Positions 1 through 7,879 of a stretch of 64,000 nucleotides of DNA are shown piece by piece (the stretch's first letter is position 1; each line of letters begins with the position of its first letter). Below the pieces are notes generated by a model. That model worked only from the letters and a program-made list of their open reading frames with translations, did no database searches and was not told the DNA's origin. The position numbers and the translations under genes are program-made. Origin of the DNA: Glycomyces tenuis DSM 44171. Lineage in GTDB: Bacteria; Actinomycetota; Actinomycetes; Mycobacteriales; Micromonosporaceae. The stretch is taken from assembly GCF_000427885.1 (NCBI RefSeq), contig NZ_ATYW01000022.1:1-64000 (forward strand), given 5' to 3'.

Positions 1-300
1 CCTGCCAGGGGCTGCGCAGCGAGATCATCGACAGCACCGGATCGCGTGAGGCCCAAGTGATCGCGCCGATGCCCGGCACACACCTGTACTGGCCGAGCAC
101 CAGGCTCCCCGTGCTCAGAGGCGTCCTCGAACCAGGCCACCACGTTCTGAAATCACTGATATATATCGGCCAAGAGTTATTAATCACCGGTCACCTCACC
201 GATGAGAGACCGGCCACAATCCCGAACCGGGCGTCACAGCGACGGCCCCGGCACACTCTCAGATCGGCGACCATCGAAACCGTCGATCCAGGAGGAGCCA
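1..300. other. Leader region with no recognised gene
   Basis: No gene that I recognise lies here. One forward frame is open from the window edge into the sigma factor region, but it continues out of frame through the sigma factor gene and looks like a high-GC artefact. An AT-rich patch around 155-185 contrasts with the surrounding GC-rich DNA and could hold the promoter of the sigma factor operon, but I cannot assign convincing -35 and -10 boxes. The only firm signal is the ribosome binding site GGAGGA at 291-296, just before the GTG at 301. Confidence 0.5.
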
Positions 301-1209
301 GTGGCACCCGATTCGCAGCATCGCTCGGCGACCGACGTGTTCACCGAGCACCGCGAGCTGCTGTTCGCGATCGTCTACAACATGCTCGGGACCGTCGCCG
401 ACACCGAGGACGTGCTCCAGGAGACCTGGCTGTCGTGGGAGGCCCGCTCGCGCGGCGAACCGATCGGCCACCCGCGCGCCTACCTCGTGCGCGTCGCCGT
501 CAACGCCGCGATCGCGCGGCAGCGCGACGTCAAACGGCGGCGCGAGACCTATATCGGTCCATGGTTGCCCGAGCCGCTGCCCGGCGGCCCCTCGACCGGC
601 AATACGGCGGCCGACGGGGCCGAGCGCGTGCTCTTGTCCGAGTCCGTCTCCATGGCGCTGCTCGTCGTGCTCGAGTCCCTGACACCGGCCGAGCGCGCCG
701 TGTTCGTGCTCGGGGAGGTTTTCGGGTTCGGGCAGAGGGAGATCGCCGAGATGCTCGAGCGGACTCCGGCCGCGGTCAGGCAGCTGGCCCACCGCGCCCG
801 CTCCCATGTCCACTCGAGACGGCCGCGCTACCGGGTGGATCCGCGGGTCCACCGGGAGGTCACCGAGCGGTTCATGTCCGCCGTCGGCGGTGGCGACATG
901 GAGGCGCTGCTGCGCCTGCTCTCGCCGGAGGTGTCCTTGACGTGCGACGGCGGCGGCAAGGCCCCGGCGGCCGGGCCCAGGCCCGTCCACGGCCCTGATC
1001 GCGTCGCCCGTCTGCTGGCCAAGCGCACGTTCCCGCGGTCCGATGGCCTCGAAATCGACTACCGGATCGTCAACGGCGCCCCGGCGGCGTTGCTCGTCCG
1101 CGACGGGGAGGTCGTCGGCGTCCTTCTGCTCGACCTCACCGCCGAGGGCGACCGTGTCCTGGGCGTCTACGCCGTCACCAATCCCGCCAAGCTTTCCCGC
1201 CTGCGCTGA
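301..1209 (+). CDS. ECF41-type RNA polymerase sigma factor (SigJ-like)
   Basis: 302-aa extracytoplasmic-function sigma factor. Residues about 10-80 form region 2 (FTEHRELLFAIVYNMLG, then the DTEDVLQETWL helix that binds core polymerase and the -10 element). Residues about 110-170 form region 4 with the helix-turn-helix QREIAEMLERTPAAVRQLAHRARS. The last ~120 residues form a SnoaL/NTF2-like domain, the hallmark of the ECF41 group, in which this extension replaces a separate anti-sigma factor. The GTG start is chosen because GGAGGA at 291-296 precedes it; an upstream ATG at 202 lacks such a site. It is followed 27 bp later by an oxidoreductase and then a DoxX-like gene, fitting the habit of ECF41 factors of controlling adjacent small redox or epimerase genes. 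The inducing signal is unknown. Confidence 0.9.
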   Translation: MAPDSQHRSATDVFTEHRELLFAIVYNMLGTVADTEDVLQETWLSWEARSRGEPIGHPRAYLVRVAVNAAIARQRDVKRRRETYIGPWLPEPLPGGPSTGNTAADGAERVLLSESVSMALLVVLESLTPAERAVFVLGEVFGFGQREIAEMLERTPAAVRQLAHRARSHVHSRRPRYRVDPRVHREVTERFMSAVGGGDMEALLRLLSPEVSLTCDGGGKAPAAGPRPVHGPDRVARLLAKRTFPRSDGLEIDYRIVNGAPAALLVRDGEVVGVLLLDLTAEGDRVLGVYAVTNPAKLSRLR

Positions 1210-1236
1210 CCGCGCCTCAATCGCACAAGGAAGACC

Positions 1237-1902
1237 ATGAAACTCACCGTCATCGCCGCGACGGGTGGGATCGGCAGTGCCGTGCTCGCCCAGGCCCTCG
1301 AAGCCGGCCACGAGGTCACCGCCGCCGTCCGCGATCCCGCCAAGGTCGACGCCGACGTCCGCGTCGTCGCCGTCGACATGGGCCGCCCCGATCCCGGCGC
1401 GCTGCGCTCGGCGGTCGAGGGCGCCGACGCCGTCCTGTCCGGGCTCGGGCCGCGCGGTCAGGCCGAGTTCGGCATCGTCTCCCGAGGCACCGCCGCCCTG
1501 GTGGAGGCGGTGCGAGCCGCCGGCGTGCGCCGCGTTCTGGCCATCACCGGGGTCGGTCTTTCCACCGTCGCCACGCCGATCCGTCCGAAGCCGTCGAGGC
1601 GCGAGCCCGGTGCGGGGGCGATCATGAACCTGATCACGCTGCCGCTGGCCAGGAGGGTTCTCGGTGGGCACATGCCCGATGCGGCCCTGGCGGAGCAGAT
1701 CCTCGCCGACAGTGGCCTCGACTGGACCTCGGTCCGTGTGCCCTACCTGCTCGATAAGCCGCTGACCGGTGTCTACCAGGTGGCCTACGGCGTGAGTCTG
1801 CCTCGCGCGTTTCGGCTCGGCCGCGCCGACGCCGCCCACTTCATGCTCCGCGCGATCGGTGACGAGCGGTCTTTCGGCCGCTATGTCACCGTCGCCTACT
1901 GA
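1237..1902 (+). CDS. NAD(P)-binding oxidoreductase, NmrA/atypical SDR type
   Basis: 221-aa Rossmann-fold protein. The N-terminus carries a dinucleotide-binding loop (ATGGIGSAV, residues about 8-16) followed by a strand ending in AAVRDPAKV, which is typical of NADP-preferring NmrA-like or YwnB-like proteins. The tail (SGLDWTSVRVPYLLDKPLTG) matches the family's substrate-domain region. No catalytic Tyr-x3-Lys pair is evident, so it may be a redox sensor rather than an enzyme. AAGGAAG lies just upstream of the ATG. It sits between the ECF41 sigma factor and a DoxX-like gene on the same strand with short gaps, so the three are probably co-transcribed and sigma-dependent. The substrate cannot be inferred. 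Confidence 0.8.
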   Translation: MKLTVIAATGGIGSAVLAQALEAGHEVTAAVRDPAKVDADVRVVAVDMGRPDPGALRSAVEGADAVLSGLGPRGQAEFGIVSRGTAALVEAVRAAGVRRVLAITGVGLSTVATPIRPKPSRREPGAGAIMNLITLPLARRVLGGHMPDAALAEQILADSGLDWTSVRVPYLLDKPLTGVYQVAYGVSLPRAFRLGRADAAHFMLRAIGDERSFGRYVTVAY

Positions 1903-1929
1903 CCCGTCGCTCACTGATCTGGAGATCCC

Positions 1930-2286
1930 ATGTCCACGCTGTACACCGTCATCGTCGCCATCGCCGCTGTGTTCAACCTCGGCTCGGGCATCCTCACGAT
2001 GCTCAGGGTCCGGTTCATCTTTCCGCTGTTCGACGGTGCGGGCATACCGCACTCGTGGGCGGTGTTCCCCATCGGGACGTTCAAGGCCCTGGGAGGACTC
2101 GGTCTGGTCCTCGGCCTGCTGGGGGTGCCCTGGATCGGCTTGGCCGCCTCGATCGGGTTGGTGCTGTTCTGGACGTGCGCGATCTACACCCACTTCTTCA
2201 CGAGGTTCTGGCCGCCGCAAAGCGTCTTCACCTTCGTGTTCTTCTCGCTGTCAGCCGGCTCGCTGTCATTGGGCCTGTTCGTCTGA
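1930..2286 (+). CDS. DoxX-like four-helix membrane protein
   Basis: 118-aa integral membrane protein with about four hydrophobic helices (residues about 4-24, 44-64, 66-88 and 95-116). Its size and layout match DoxX-like proteins, with short polar loops such as RFIFPLFDGAGIPHSW. These proteins are linked to redox homeostasis or quinone-associated functions, mostly without proven biochemistry. It is the last gene of the sigma factor operon and begins 27 bp after the oxidoreductase. The next gene is on the opposite strand and ends only 2 bp away, so transcription is convergent with no room for a large terminator. Confidence 0.75.
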   Translation: MSTLYTVIVAIAAVFNLGSGILTMLRVRFIFPLFDGAGIPHSWAVFPIGTFKALGGLGLVLGLLGVPWIGLAASIGLVLFWTCAIYTHFFTRFWPPQSVFTFVFFSLSAGSLSLGLFV

Positions 2287-2288
2287 CC

Positions 2289-3218
2289 TCACAGGAGTCG
2301 GGCGGCGACGTCGAGTTTCTCGTGGCCCCAGTCGAGGCCGTGTTCGAGGACGTAGAGGCCCGTCGCCACCCGCTCGAGGAATCCCCACTCCCAGATCGCT
2401 TCGGGATCTGCTCCGGTGTGCTCGGCGAGCAGTGCGCAGTAGCGGCGGGCCAGTGACGGTGCGTCGCCGCTTGCGAGTTCCTTGTCCCAGTCGCGGAGTA
2501 TGACGCCGAGGTCGTAGGCGGGTTCGGCGGCGAAGCCGTCGGGGTCGATGAACACGAAGCCGGATGCGGCTCCGGGCCGGTCGGCGGGGGCTCGGAGGGC
2601 GTTGCCGGGGTGGGGGTCGCCGTGGACGTGCACGCAGTGGTCGTCGCGGTGCGCCGCGGCTCGGCGGTCGGCGAGGCGCCTGGCGTGGTCGACGACCGCG
2701 GCGGGGCAGGGCCGGTCGAGTTCCCGCCAGAGTCGTTCGATGAGTTCGGCCAGTCCGTGGGCCTTCTGTCGGCCGTCGTGGGGTGCGGATTCGATCGGCA
2801 GGGTCCACGCTTCCCGGAGCGTGGCGCACAGGGTCGCGAGCATGCGCTCGACCGGCCAGCCGTGGTCGTCGAGTGCGGGGCCGAGCGCCTCCATGAGCAT
2901 CGCGTCTTGGGGCGGGTCGGCGGCGAGGAGTCGCACGTACCCTCGGCCTTCGGCCCGTTCGATCGCGGCGCCGTGCCATTCGCGCCACGGCATCGGCATG
3001 GCGACTTTCAGAACGGCGGCTTGGCCGTCGGCGGTTGTCGCGGGGGCCACATAGCCTTCGTTGGCTCCCGGGAACGCCGGTCCGAGGGTGATCGACCACC
3101 GCTCGGTGAGTTCGGCGATGATGCCTTCCAGGTCGTCGAGCCAGCGTGTGCCGGTGTGGCCGAGCAGTGCTGCTCGGGTGCGGGCGGTGGGGGAGAGGTC
3201 GAAGGGGCGGTCGTTCAT
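2289..3218 (-). CDS. Aminoglycoside phosphotransferase-like kinase (APH(6)/StrA-like)
   Basis: 309-aa protein-kinase-like fold. A lysine near residue 71 (QAAVLKVAMP) fits the ATP-binding lysine. The catalytic loop is HGDPHPGN at about 199-206 (Asp 201, Asn 206) and the Mg-binding loop is IDPDGF at about 224-229, all hallmarks of aminoglycoside and antibiotic phosphotransferases. The family includes streptomycin 6-kinases, but many members phosphorylate other small molecules, so resistance is not proven. It begins 32 bp after the tetR gene on the same strand and is probably the second gene of a two-gene operon. The start at 3218 gives the family-like N-terminus MNDRPFDLSP. Confidence 0.8.
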   Translation of the reverse strand: MNDRPFDLSPTARTRAALLGHTGTRWLDDLEGIIAELTERWSITLGPAFPGANEGYVAPATTADGQAAVLKVAMPMPWREWHGAAIERAEGRGYVRLLAADPPQDAMLMEALGPALDDHGWPVERMLATLCATLREAWTLPIESAPHDGRQKAHGLAELIERLWRELDRPCPAAVVDHARRLADRRAAAHRDDHCVHVHGDPHPGNALRAPADRPGAASGFVFIDPDGFAAEPAYDLGVILRDWDKELASGDAPSLARRYCALLAEHTGADPEAIWEWGFLERVATGLYVLEHGLDWGHEKLDVAARLL

Positions 3219-3250
3219 GGCCCGATCGTGCTCTGGTGCTGGCGAGTCGG

Positions 3251-3907
3251 TCAATCGGTTTTGACCGGGTCGGTCCAGTCGGGGTCGTGGTGGTGGCATT
3301 CGCCGGTGAAGACCTGTGCCAGGCCGTCTCGGAGGAGGTCTGCGGCGGTGGTGGCGAGTGGCCGTCCAGGGTCGTGGTAGAGCTGGTCGGCAAGGCCGTT
3401 CACCAGTGCCGAGAGGCCGACTGCCGCGGTCTCGGGGTCGGCGGTGAGGTCGACTTCGCCGCAGTGTTTGCCGTTGCCCACTGCTCGGGCGATCTGGGCG
3501 CGCAGGTTCGCGGCCGTCTTGCGGGCGACTGATGCGACGGTCGGGCTGTCGAGTGAGCGGGCGTGGAAGGCTCGGCCGATGCGGTATTCGGCGCGGCGTC
3601 GGTCGTCGAGCGGCCAGAGTTCTTGGAGGCCGGTGAGCATGATGTCGGCGATCGTCTGCTTCGCCGCCTCGCCTTCGGCCACCAGGCGCATGACGCGTTC
3701 GAGTTGGCCTTCGGTCGTGCGCCGGTAGACGAACAGCAGCAGTTCGTCTTTGGAGGGGAAGTAGTGCTGTACCAGGCCGACGGAGAAGCCGGCTTCGCGT
3801 GCGACGGCCGCCATCGTGGCCGTGTCGAGTCCGGTGTGGGCGATGAGGCGGTGTGCGGCTTCGGCGATCTGGGTGCGGCGGAGGTCGTGGTCTGCGGTCC
3901 TTGGCAT
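3251..3907 (-). CDS. TetR family transcriptional regulator
   Basis: 218-aa regulator. The N-terminal helix-turn-helix occupies residues about 8-55 (RRTQIAEAAHRLIAHTGLDTATMAAVAREAGFSVGLVQHYFPSKDELL), the classic TetR layout. The remaining ~160 residues are a helical ligand-binding and dimerisation domain. It lies upstream of, and on the same strand as, the phosphotransferase-like kinase and is divergent from the secreted serine hydrolase. Clustered inverted repeats at 3926-3959 lie just upstream of its start and most likely bind it, giving autoregulation and control of the hydrolase. The ligand is unknown; an antibiotic or peptide is plausible given the neighbours. Confidence 0.9.
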   Translation of the reverse strand: MPRTADHDLRRTQIAEAAHRLIAHTGLDTATMAAVAREAGFSVGLVQHYFPSKDELLLFVYRRTTEGQLERVMRLVAEGEAAKQTIADIMLTGLQELWPLDDRRRAEYRIGRAFHARSLDSPTVASVARKTAANLRAQIARAVGNGKHCGEVDLTADPETAAVGLSALVNGLADQLYHDPGRPLATTAADLLRDGLAQVFTGECHHHDPDWTDPVKTD

Positions 3908-3925
3908 TCAATAATCATATACGTG

Positions 3926-3959
3926 TATGGTTATCTTGAAACCATACGACCATATGGTT
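3926..3959. promoter_or_regulatory. Overlapping inverted repeats, putative TetR operators
   Basis: Three 7-bp arms are present: TATGGTT at 3926-3932, AACCATA at 3940-3946 and TATGGTT at 3953-3959. The middle arm forms a perfect inverted repeat with each neighbour (spacers of 7 and 6 bp). The array lies in the 83-bp gap between the divergent tetR and serine hydrolase genes, where an operator is expected, and is strikingly AT-rich for this genome. Binding by the neighbouring TetR protein is inferred. Confidence 0.75.
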
Positions 3960-3990
3960 ATGGTCGTCCCTTGAACACCCTGAGGAAACC

Positions 3991-5451
3991 ATGCGAACCA
4001 CCGCACTCACCTGTGCCGCCGTACTCGCCTGCATCGCTGCGGCGGCGACTCCCGCACACGCCCAAGAGGCGGCCGCGGCCCCGTATGCGGCCGTCGACGA
4101 CTACCTCGCCGAGCGGTTGGCGTCCAACGGCGTTCCCGGCGCCGCCTACGCCGTCGTCTCCCCGGACGGCATCGAGCACACCGCCGCCTGGGGCGAGGAC
4201 GGCGACGGCGAAGCGGTCACCGAGTCCACTCCGTTCCTGTGGGGCTCGGTCGCCAAGCCCGTGACCGCCACCGCCGTCATGACCCTCGTGGAGGACGGCA
4301 GGGTCGGCCTCGACGAGCCGGTCGCCGTCTACCTGCCGGGCTTCCGGCTCGCCGACGAGGACCACTCGGCGCGCATCACCGTGCGCCACCTGCTGGAGCA
4401 GACCAGCGGCATCCCCGAGGGCACCGGTGTCACCGACCGCTTCGAGGAGCGCGAGGACCCCTACGGCGAGGCCGTCGCCGACCTCGCCGATGCCGAACCC
4501 TTCGCCGAGCCCGGTGAGACCTTCGAATACGCCAGCGCCAACTACCTCGTCCTCGGCGCGATCGTCCAAGCCGTCAGCGGGCAGCCGTACGAGCAGTACC
4601 TGCGCGAGGCCGTCCTCGACCCGCTCGGCATGGACGGCGCGGTCGCCACCGCCGAAGACGCCGAGTCGGTTCCCGACGGCCACACCTACGTCTTCGGGCA
4701 GACCGTCGCCATCGACGCCCGCTTCGACCCGACCGGACCGAGCTACGGGTACCTCGGCGGCACGGTCACCGATCTCGCCCACTTCGCGATGGCGCACCTC
4801 GGCGGCGGATCGCCGGTACTGGAAGCGGCCTCGGTCGAGCAGATGCACACCGGCGCGGCGGAGATCTCCGAGACCAGCTCCTACGGACTCGGTTGGTACG
4901 CCAACTCGCGCCACGACGGTCTGGACACGTCGACGGTCTGGCACGTCGGTGCCACCCCCGGCTACAGCGCCAGCGTGATCCTGCTGCCCGAGCTCGACCG
5001 GGCGCTGGTGATGGCCCAGAACGCCTACGGCTACTTCCAGGACGGCCCCTTGATCGGCGCCATGTTCGACGCGGTCCGCCTCCTCGCGGGCGGTGAGGCG
5101 ACCGACCCGGGAGGCGACTGGCTCTACCCCTCGCTCCTCGGCCTGCTCGTCGCGCTGACGGCCGCCGCCGTGGCCGTCGTGGCCCTCACGCTGCGGCGGC
5201 TCCGCCGCGGCGAGCGCCGTCCGGCGCCGCGGTGGCGCACCGCCGTCGGCATGGCGGCTTGGACGCTCGGCGGTCTGGCCGTGGCCTATGTCGCGGGCGT
5301 GGCGGTGCCGAGCATCGCGCCGAGCCGGACGGTGCTCCTGCTCTTGACGCCCGATCTCGGATGGGGACTGTACATGGTGTCCTTCAGTGCGCTCGCGGTG
5401 GTCGCGGTGCGGCTGTGGGCGGGCGTGCTCCGGCTGCGGGCCCCGAACTGA
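3991..5451 (+). CDS. Secreted/membrane class C beta-lactamase-like serine hydrolase
   Basis: 486-aa protein. A signal peptide covers residues 1 to about 24 (cleavage near PAHA-QE). The serine hydrolase domain follows: SVAK at 86-89 supplies the nucleophile Ser 86 and base Lys 89, FEYASANY at 178-185 corresponds to the Y-S-N motif (here Y-A-S), and [10 protein letters not shown] carries the third motif in place of KTG. Residues about 372-480 add three hydrophobic helices, anchoring the domain outside the membrane. Such enzymes are D-aminopeptidases, esterases or beta-lactamases; the exact substrate is not predictable. The gene is divergent from tetR with putative operators between them and ends at a strong terminator, so it is a single transcription unit. 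Confidence 0.85.
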   Translation: MRTTALTCAAVLACIAAAATPAHAQEAAAAPYAAVDDYLAERLASNGVPGAAYAVVSPDGIEHTAAWGEDGDGEAVTESTPFLWGSVAKPVTATAVMTLVEDGRVGLDEPVAVYLPGFRLADEDHSARITVRHLLEQTSGIPEGTGVTDRFEEREDPYGEAVADLADAEPFAEPGETFEYASANYLVLGAIVQAVSGQPYEQYLREAVLDPLGMDGAVATAEDAESVPDGHTYVFGQTVAIDARFDPTGPSYGYLGGTVTDLAHFAMAHLGGGSPVLEAASVEQMHTGAAEISETSSYGLGWYANSRHDGLDTSTVWHVGATPGYSASVILLPELDRALVMAQNAYGYFQDGPLIGAMFDAVRLLAGGEATDPGGDWLYPSLLGLLVALTAAAVAVVALTLRRLRRGERRPAPRWRTAVGMAAWTLGGLAVAYVAGVAVPSIAPSRTVLLLLTPDLGWGLYMVSFSALAVVAVRLWAGVLRLRAPN

Positions 5452-5468
5452 GGCGAATCGTCCACGCA

Positions 5469-5500
5469 CCCGCACGGCCAGTGGTCGTGCGGGCTTTTTT
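5469..5500 (+). terminator. Intrinsic terminator of the serine hydrolase gene
   Basis: CCCGCACG (5469-5476) pairs perfectly with CGTGCGGG (5486-5493), forming an 8-bp GC-rich stem, followed by C and six T residues. This is a textbook rho-independent terminator 17 bp after the hydrolase stop codon. Confidence 0.9.
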
Positions 5501-5571
5501 ACGGCCTGGAAACCACAGTTCATCGGCCTGTGCGCAACGGGCATTGGGGTGAAACATCGCGAACCTAGCGT

Positions 5572-5665
5572 GTACGCAACGCGGATACGCCGTTGTATAC
5601 GCACCTGTGCACCGCCGCTGCCTGCGGCGGTGTCCCATGCAGACCCCGCCGTCCCGCCGGCGGGG
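5572..5665 (+). promoter_or_regulatory. Leader of the urea operon: repeats and two hairpins
   Basis: The gap upstream of urtA holds GTACGCAACG (5572-5581) and CGTTGTATAC (5591-5600), an imperfect inverted repeat with a 9-bp spacer that also contains TACGC three times at 13-bp steps (5573, 5586, 5599). GTATAC-centred sites are common for GntR/FCD repressors, and such a regulator is encoded within the operon. Two strong hairpins follow: CACCGCCGC/GCGGCGGTG (5610-5632) and CCCCGCC/GGCGGGG (5644-5665). They precede the AAAGG ribosome binding site near 5678. I see no guanidine riboswitch consensus here. Function is inferred. Confidence 0.45.
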
Positions 5666-5692
5666 CACTCCTCTGCGAAAGGTCGAGCCCGC

Positions 5693-6967
5693 ATGCCACA
5701 CCGCCCCGAACATCGCCCACGCCGCGCCGCCCGCGCGATCGCCGCCACAGCGGCCCTCATCGTCACCGCCGGCGCGGCTGCCGCGTGCGGTGCCCGCGCC
5801 GGCGAGGAGACCGACGCCTTCGAGCCCTGCCTGGACACCTCCGGCGACACCGTCAAGGTCGGTGCCCTCAACTCGCAGTCCGGCACCATGGCGATCTCCG
5901 AGACCACCGTCTTGGACGCGATCCTCCTCGCCGCCGATCAGATCAACGCCGCAGGCGGCGTCCTCGGCAAGCAGATCGAGGTCATCGACGAGGACGGCGC
6001 CTCCGAGCCGGTCGTCTTCGCCGAGAAGGCCGAGAAGCTCATCCGCGAGGACTGCGTCGCCGCGGTCTTCGGCGGTTGGACCTCCGCTTCCCGCAAGGCC
6101 ATGCTGCCGGTCTTCGAGGACTACGACTCGCTGCTGTACTACCCGGTCCAGTACGAGGGCCTCGAAGCCTCGGAGAACATCTTCTACACCGGCGCGACCA
6201 CCAACCAGCAGATCATCCCCGCTCTCGACTACCTCGCCGAGACCGGTGTCGAGTCGCTGTACCTGGTCGGGTCCGACTACGTCTTCCCGCGCACCGCGAA
6301 TGCGATCATCAACGCCTACGCCGAGGCGCACGGCATCGAGATCCTCGGCGAGGACTACGTCCCGCTCGGCTCCACCGAGTTCTCCACCATCGTCAACCAG
6401 GTCTCGGCCGCCGGGGCCGACGCGGTCTTCAACACCCTCAACGGCGACTCCAATGTGGCCTTCTTCCGCGAGTACGCCAACGTCGGCCTCACCGCCGAGC
6501 AGATGCCGGTCATGAGCGTGTCCATCGCCGAAGAGGAGGTCGGCGGCATCGGCGTGGAGAACATCGTCGGCCAACTCGCCGCCTGGAACTACTACCAGAC
6601 CGTCGAGTCCGAGGCCAACGCCGCGTTCGTCGAGGCGTTCAAGGCCGAGTACGGTGCCGACCGCGTCACCTCCGACCCCATGGAGGCCGCCTACAACGCC
6701 GTCCACCTGTGGGCCGCCACGGTCGAGAAGGCCGCCTCGTTCGCCGTCGACGACGTCCAGGAGGCCGCCGGCGGCGTCTCCTTCGAGGGCCCCGAGGGCA
6801 CCGTCGTCATCGACGGGGAGAACAACCACGTGTCCAAGACCGCCAGGATCGGCGAGATCCGCTCGGACGGGCTGCTCTACACCGTGTGGGAATCGGAGGG
6901 GCCCATCGAACCCGACCCGTTCCTCGACGGCTACGAGTGGGCCGCCGATCTGGCCGTCGCCGAATAG
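5693..6967 (+). CDS. urtA: Urea ABC transporter substrate-binding lipoprotein UrtA
   Basis: 424-aa periplasmic-binding-type protein. The N-terminus is a lipoprotein signal with the lipobox ending at Cys 32 (AGAAAAC), so the mature protein is tethered outside the membrane. The body is a type I binding fold of the amide/urea subgroup; [16 protein letters not shown] and the [10 protein letters not shown] segment are highly characteristic of UrtA. It captures urea for the UrtBCDE permease. The ATG at 5693 is chosen because it gives the signal peptide; the frame is open further upstream but without a better start. First gene of an eight-gene operon ending with allophanate hydrolase. Confidence in urea as ligand is high because of the downstream enzymes. 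Confidence 0.93.
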   Translation: MPHRPEHRPRRAARAIAATAALIVTAGAAAACGARAGEETDAFEPCLDTSGDTVKVGALNSQSGTMAISETTVLDAILLAADQINAAGGVLGKQIEVIDEDGASEPVVFAEKAEKLIREDCVAAVFGGWTSASRKAMLPVFEDYDSLLYYPVQYEGLEASENIFYTGATTNQQIIPALDYLAETGVESLYLVGSDYVFPRTANAIINAYAEAHGIEILGEDYVPLGSTEFSTIVNQVSAAGADAVFNTLNGDSNVAFFREYANVGLTAEQMPVMSVSIAEEEVGGIGVENIVGQLAAWNYYQTVESEANAAFVEAFKAEYGADRVTSDPMEAAYNAVHLWAATVEKAASFAVDDVQEAAGGVSFEGPEGTVVIDGENNHVSKTARIGEIRSDGLLYTVWESEGPIEPDPFLDGYEWAADLAVAE

Positions 6968-6994
6968 CCGGCCGATCGGGAAGGAGACCGACTC

Positions 6995-7879
6995 GTGGAC
7001 ATCCTCGTCGGACAGCTGTTCACCGGGTTGAGCACCGGTTCGATCCTGCTGCTCGCCGCGCTGGGCCTGTCGCTCACGTTCGGGCAGATGGGCGTCGTCA
7101 ACATGGCGCACGGCGAATTCATCATGGCCGGCTGCTACACCGCGTACGTCACCCAGCAGGTCGTCGGCGGCGCCGGCGTCTCCCTGCTGATCGCCCTCCC
7201 GATCGGTTTCGCCGTCGGCGGCGCGATGGGCCTGATCCTGGAGGTCCTGCTCATCCGCCGCCTCTACCACCGGCCCTTGGACACGCTGCTGGTGACCTTC
7301 GGTGTCGGATTGATCCTCCAGCAGGTGGCGCGGGACGTCTTCGGGGCCCCGGCGGTCAACGTGACCGTCCCGCAGTTCCTGCGCGGCGGCGTCGAGATCC
7401 TGGGCACGACGGTGCCGAAGACGCGCCTGTTCATCATGGCCTTGGCCGTCGTCGCCGTCGCCGCCCTCGCGCTGGTCCTGCGGTTCACTCCCGCGGGGCG
7501 GCGCATCAGGGCCGTGGTCGGCAACCGGGACCTGGCCGAGACGGCCGGGATCTCCTCGCGGGCGGTGGACGCGGGGACGTTCTTCATCGGCTCGGGCCTC
7601 GCCGGCGTCGCCGGTGTCGCCCTGACGCTCATCGGGTCGACCAGCCCCACCACCGGGCAGTCCTATCTGGTCGACGCGTTCCTCGTCGTCGTCGCCGGAG
7701 GCCTGGGCCGCATCAAGGGCGCGGTGGTCGCCGCCGTCGCGCTCGGGGCGCTCCAGTCGGTCTTCGAGACCTACTCGACCGCGTCGCTGGCGAAGGTCGG
7801 CGTCTTCGTCGTCATCGTCGTCTTCTTGCAACTGCGCCCCCAGGGGCTGTTCACGTTGCGGACAAGGAGCCTGGCATGA
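6995..7879 (+). CDS. urtB: Urea ABC transporter permease UrtB
   Basis: 294-aa branched-chain amino acid (LivH)-type permease with about eight hydrophobic helices. MGVVNMAHGEFIMAGCYTAYV near residues 29-49 is the diagnostic N-terminal signature, and the loop AGRRIRAVVGNRDLAETAGI (about 169-188) is the region contacting the ATPases. The GTG start is supported by AAGGAG at 6981-6986. With UrtC it forms the transmembrane channel of the urea importer. It overlaps urtC by 4 bp (ATGA), implying translational coupling. Confidence 0.93.
   Translation: MDILVGQLFTGLSTGSILLLAALGLSLTFGQMGVVNMAHGEFIMAGCYTAYVTQQVVGGAGVSLLIALPIGFAVGGAMGLILEVLLIRRLYHRPLDTLLVTFGVGLILQQVARDVFGAPAVNVTVPQFLRGGVEILGTTVPKTRLFIMALAVVAVAALALVLRFTPAGRRIRAVVGNRDLAETAGISSRAVDAGTFFIGSGLAGVAGVALTLIGSTSPTTGQSYLVDAFLVVVAGGLGRIKGAVVAAVALGALQSVFETYSTASLAKVGVFVVIVVFLQLRPQGLFTLRTRSLA

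Noticed and set aside
57-998. Long forward open frame overlapping the sigma factor gene
   Set aside because: Beyond about 300 the translation is an Arg/Ala-rich shadow of the ECF41 gene in another frame, with no recognisable domain.
5501-5692. Possible guanidine (ykkC-type) riboswitch or GlnR boxes before urtA
   Set aside because: The conserved guanidine-I, -II or -III motifs were not found, and GAAAC/GTnAC spacing does not match a GlnR site; only generic hairpins and repeats are present.
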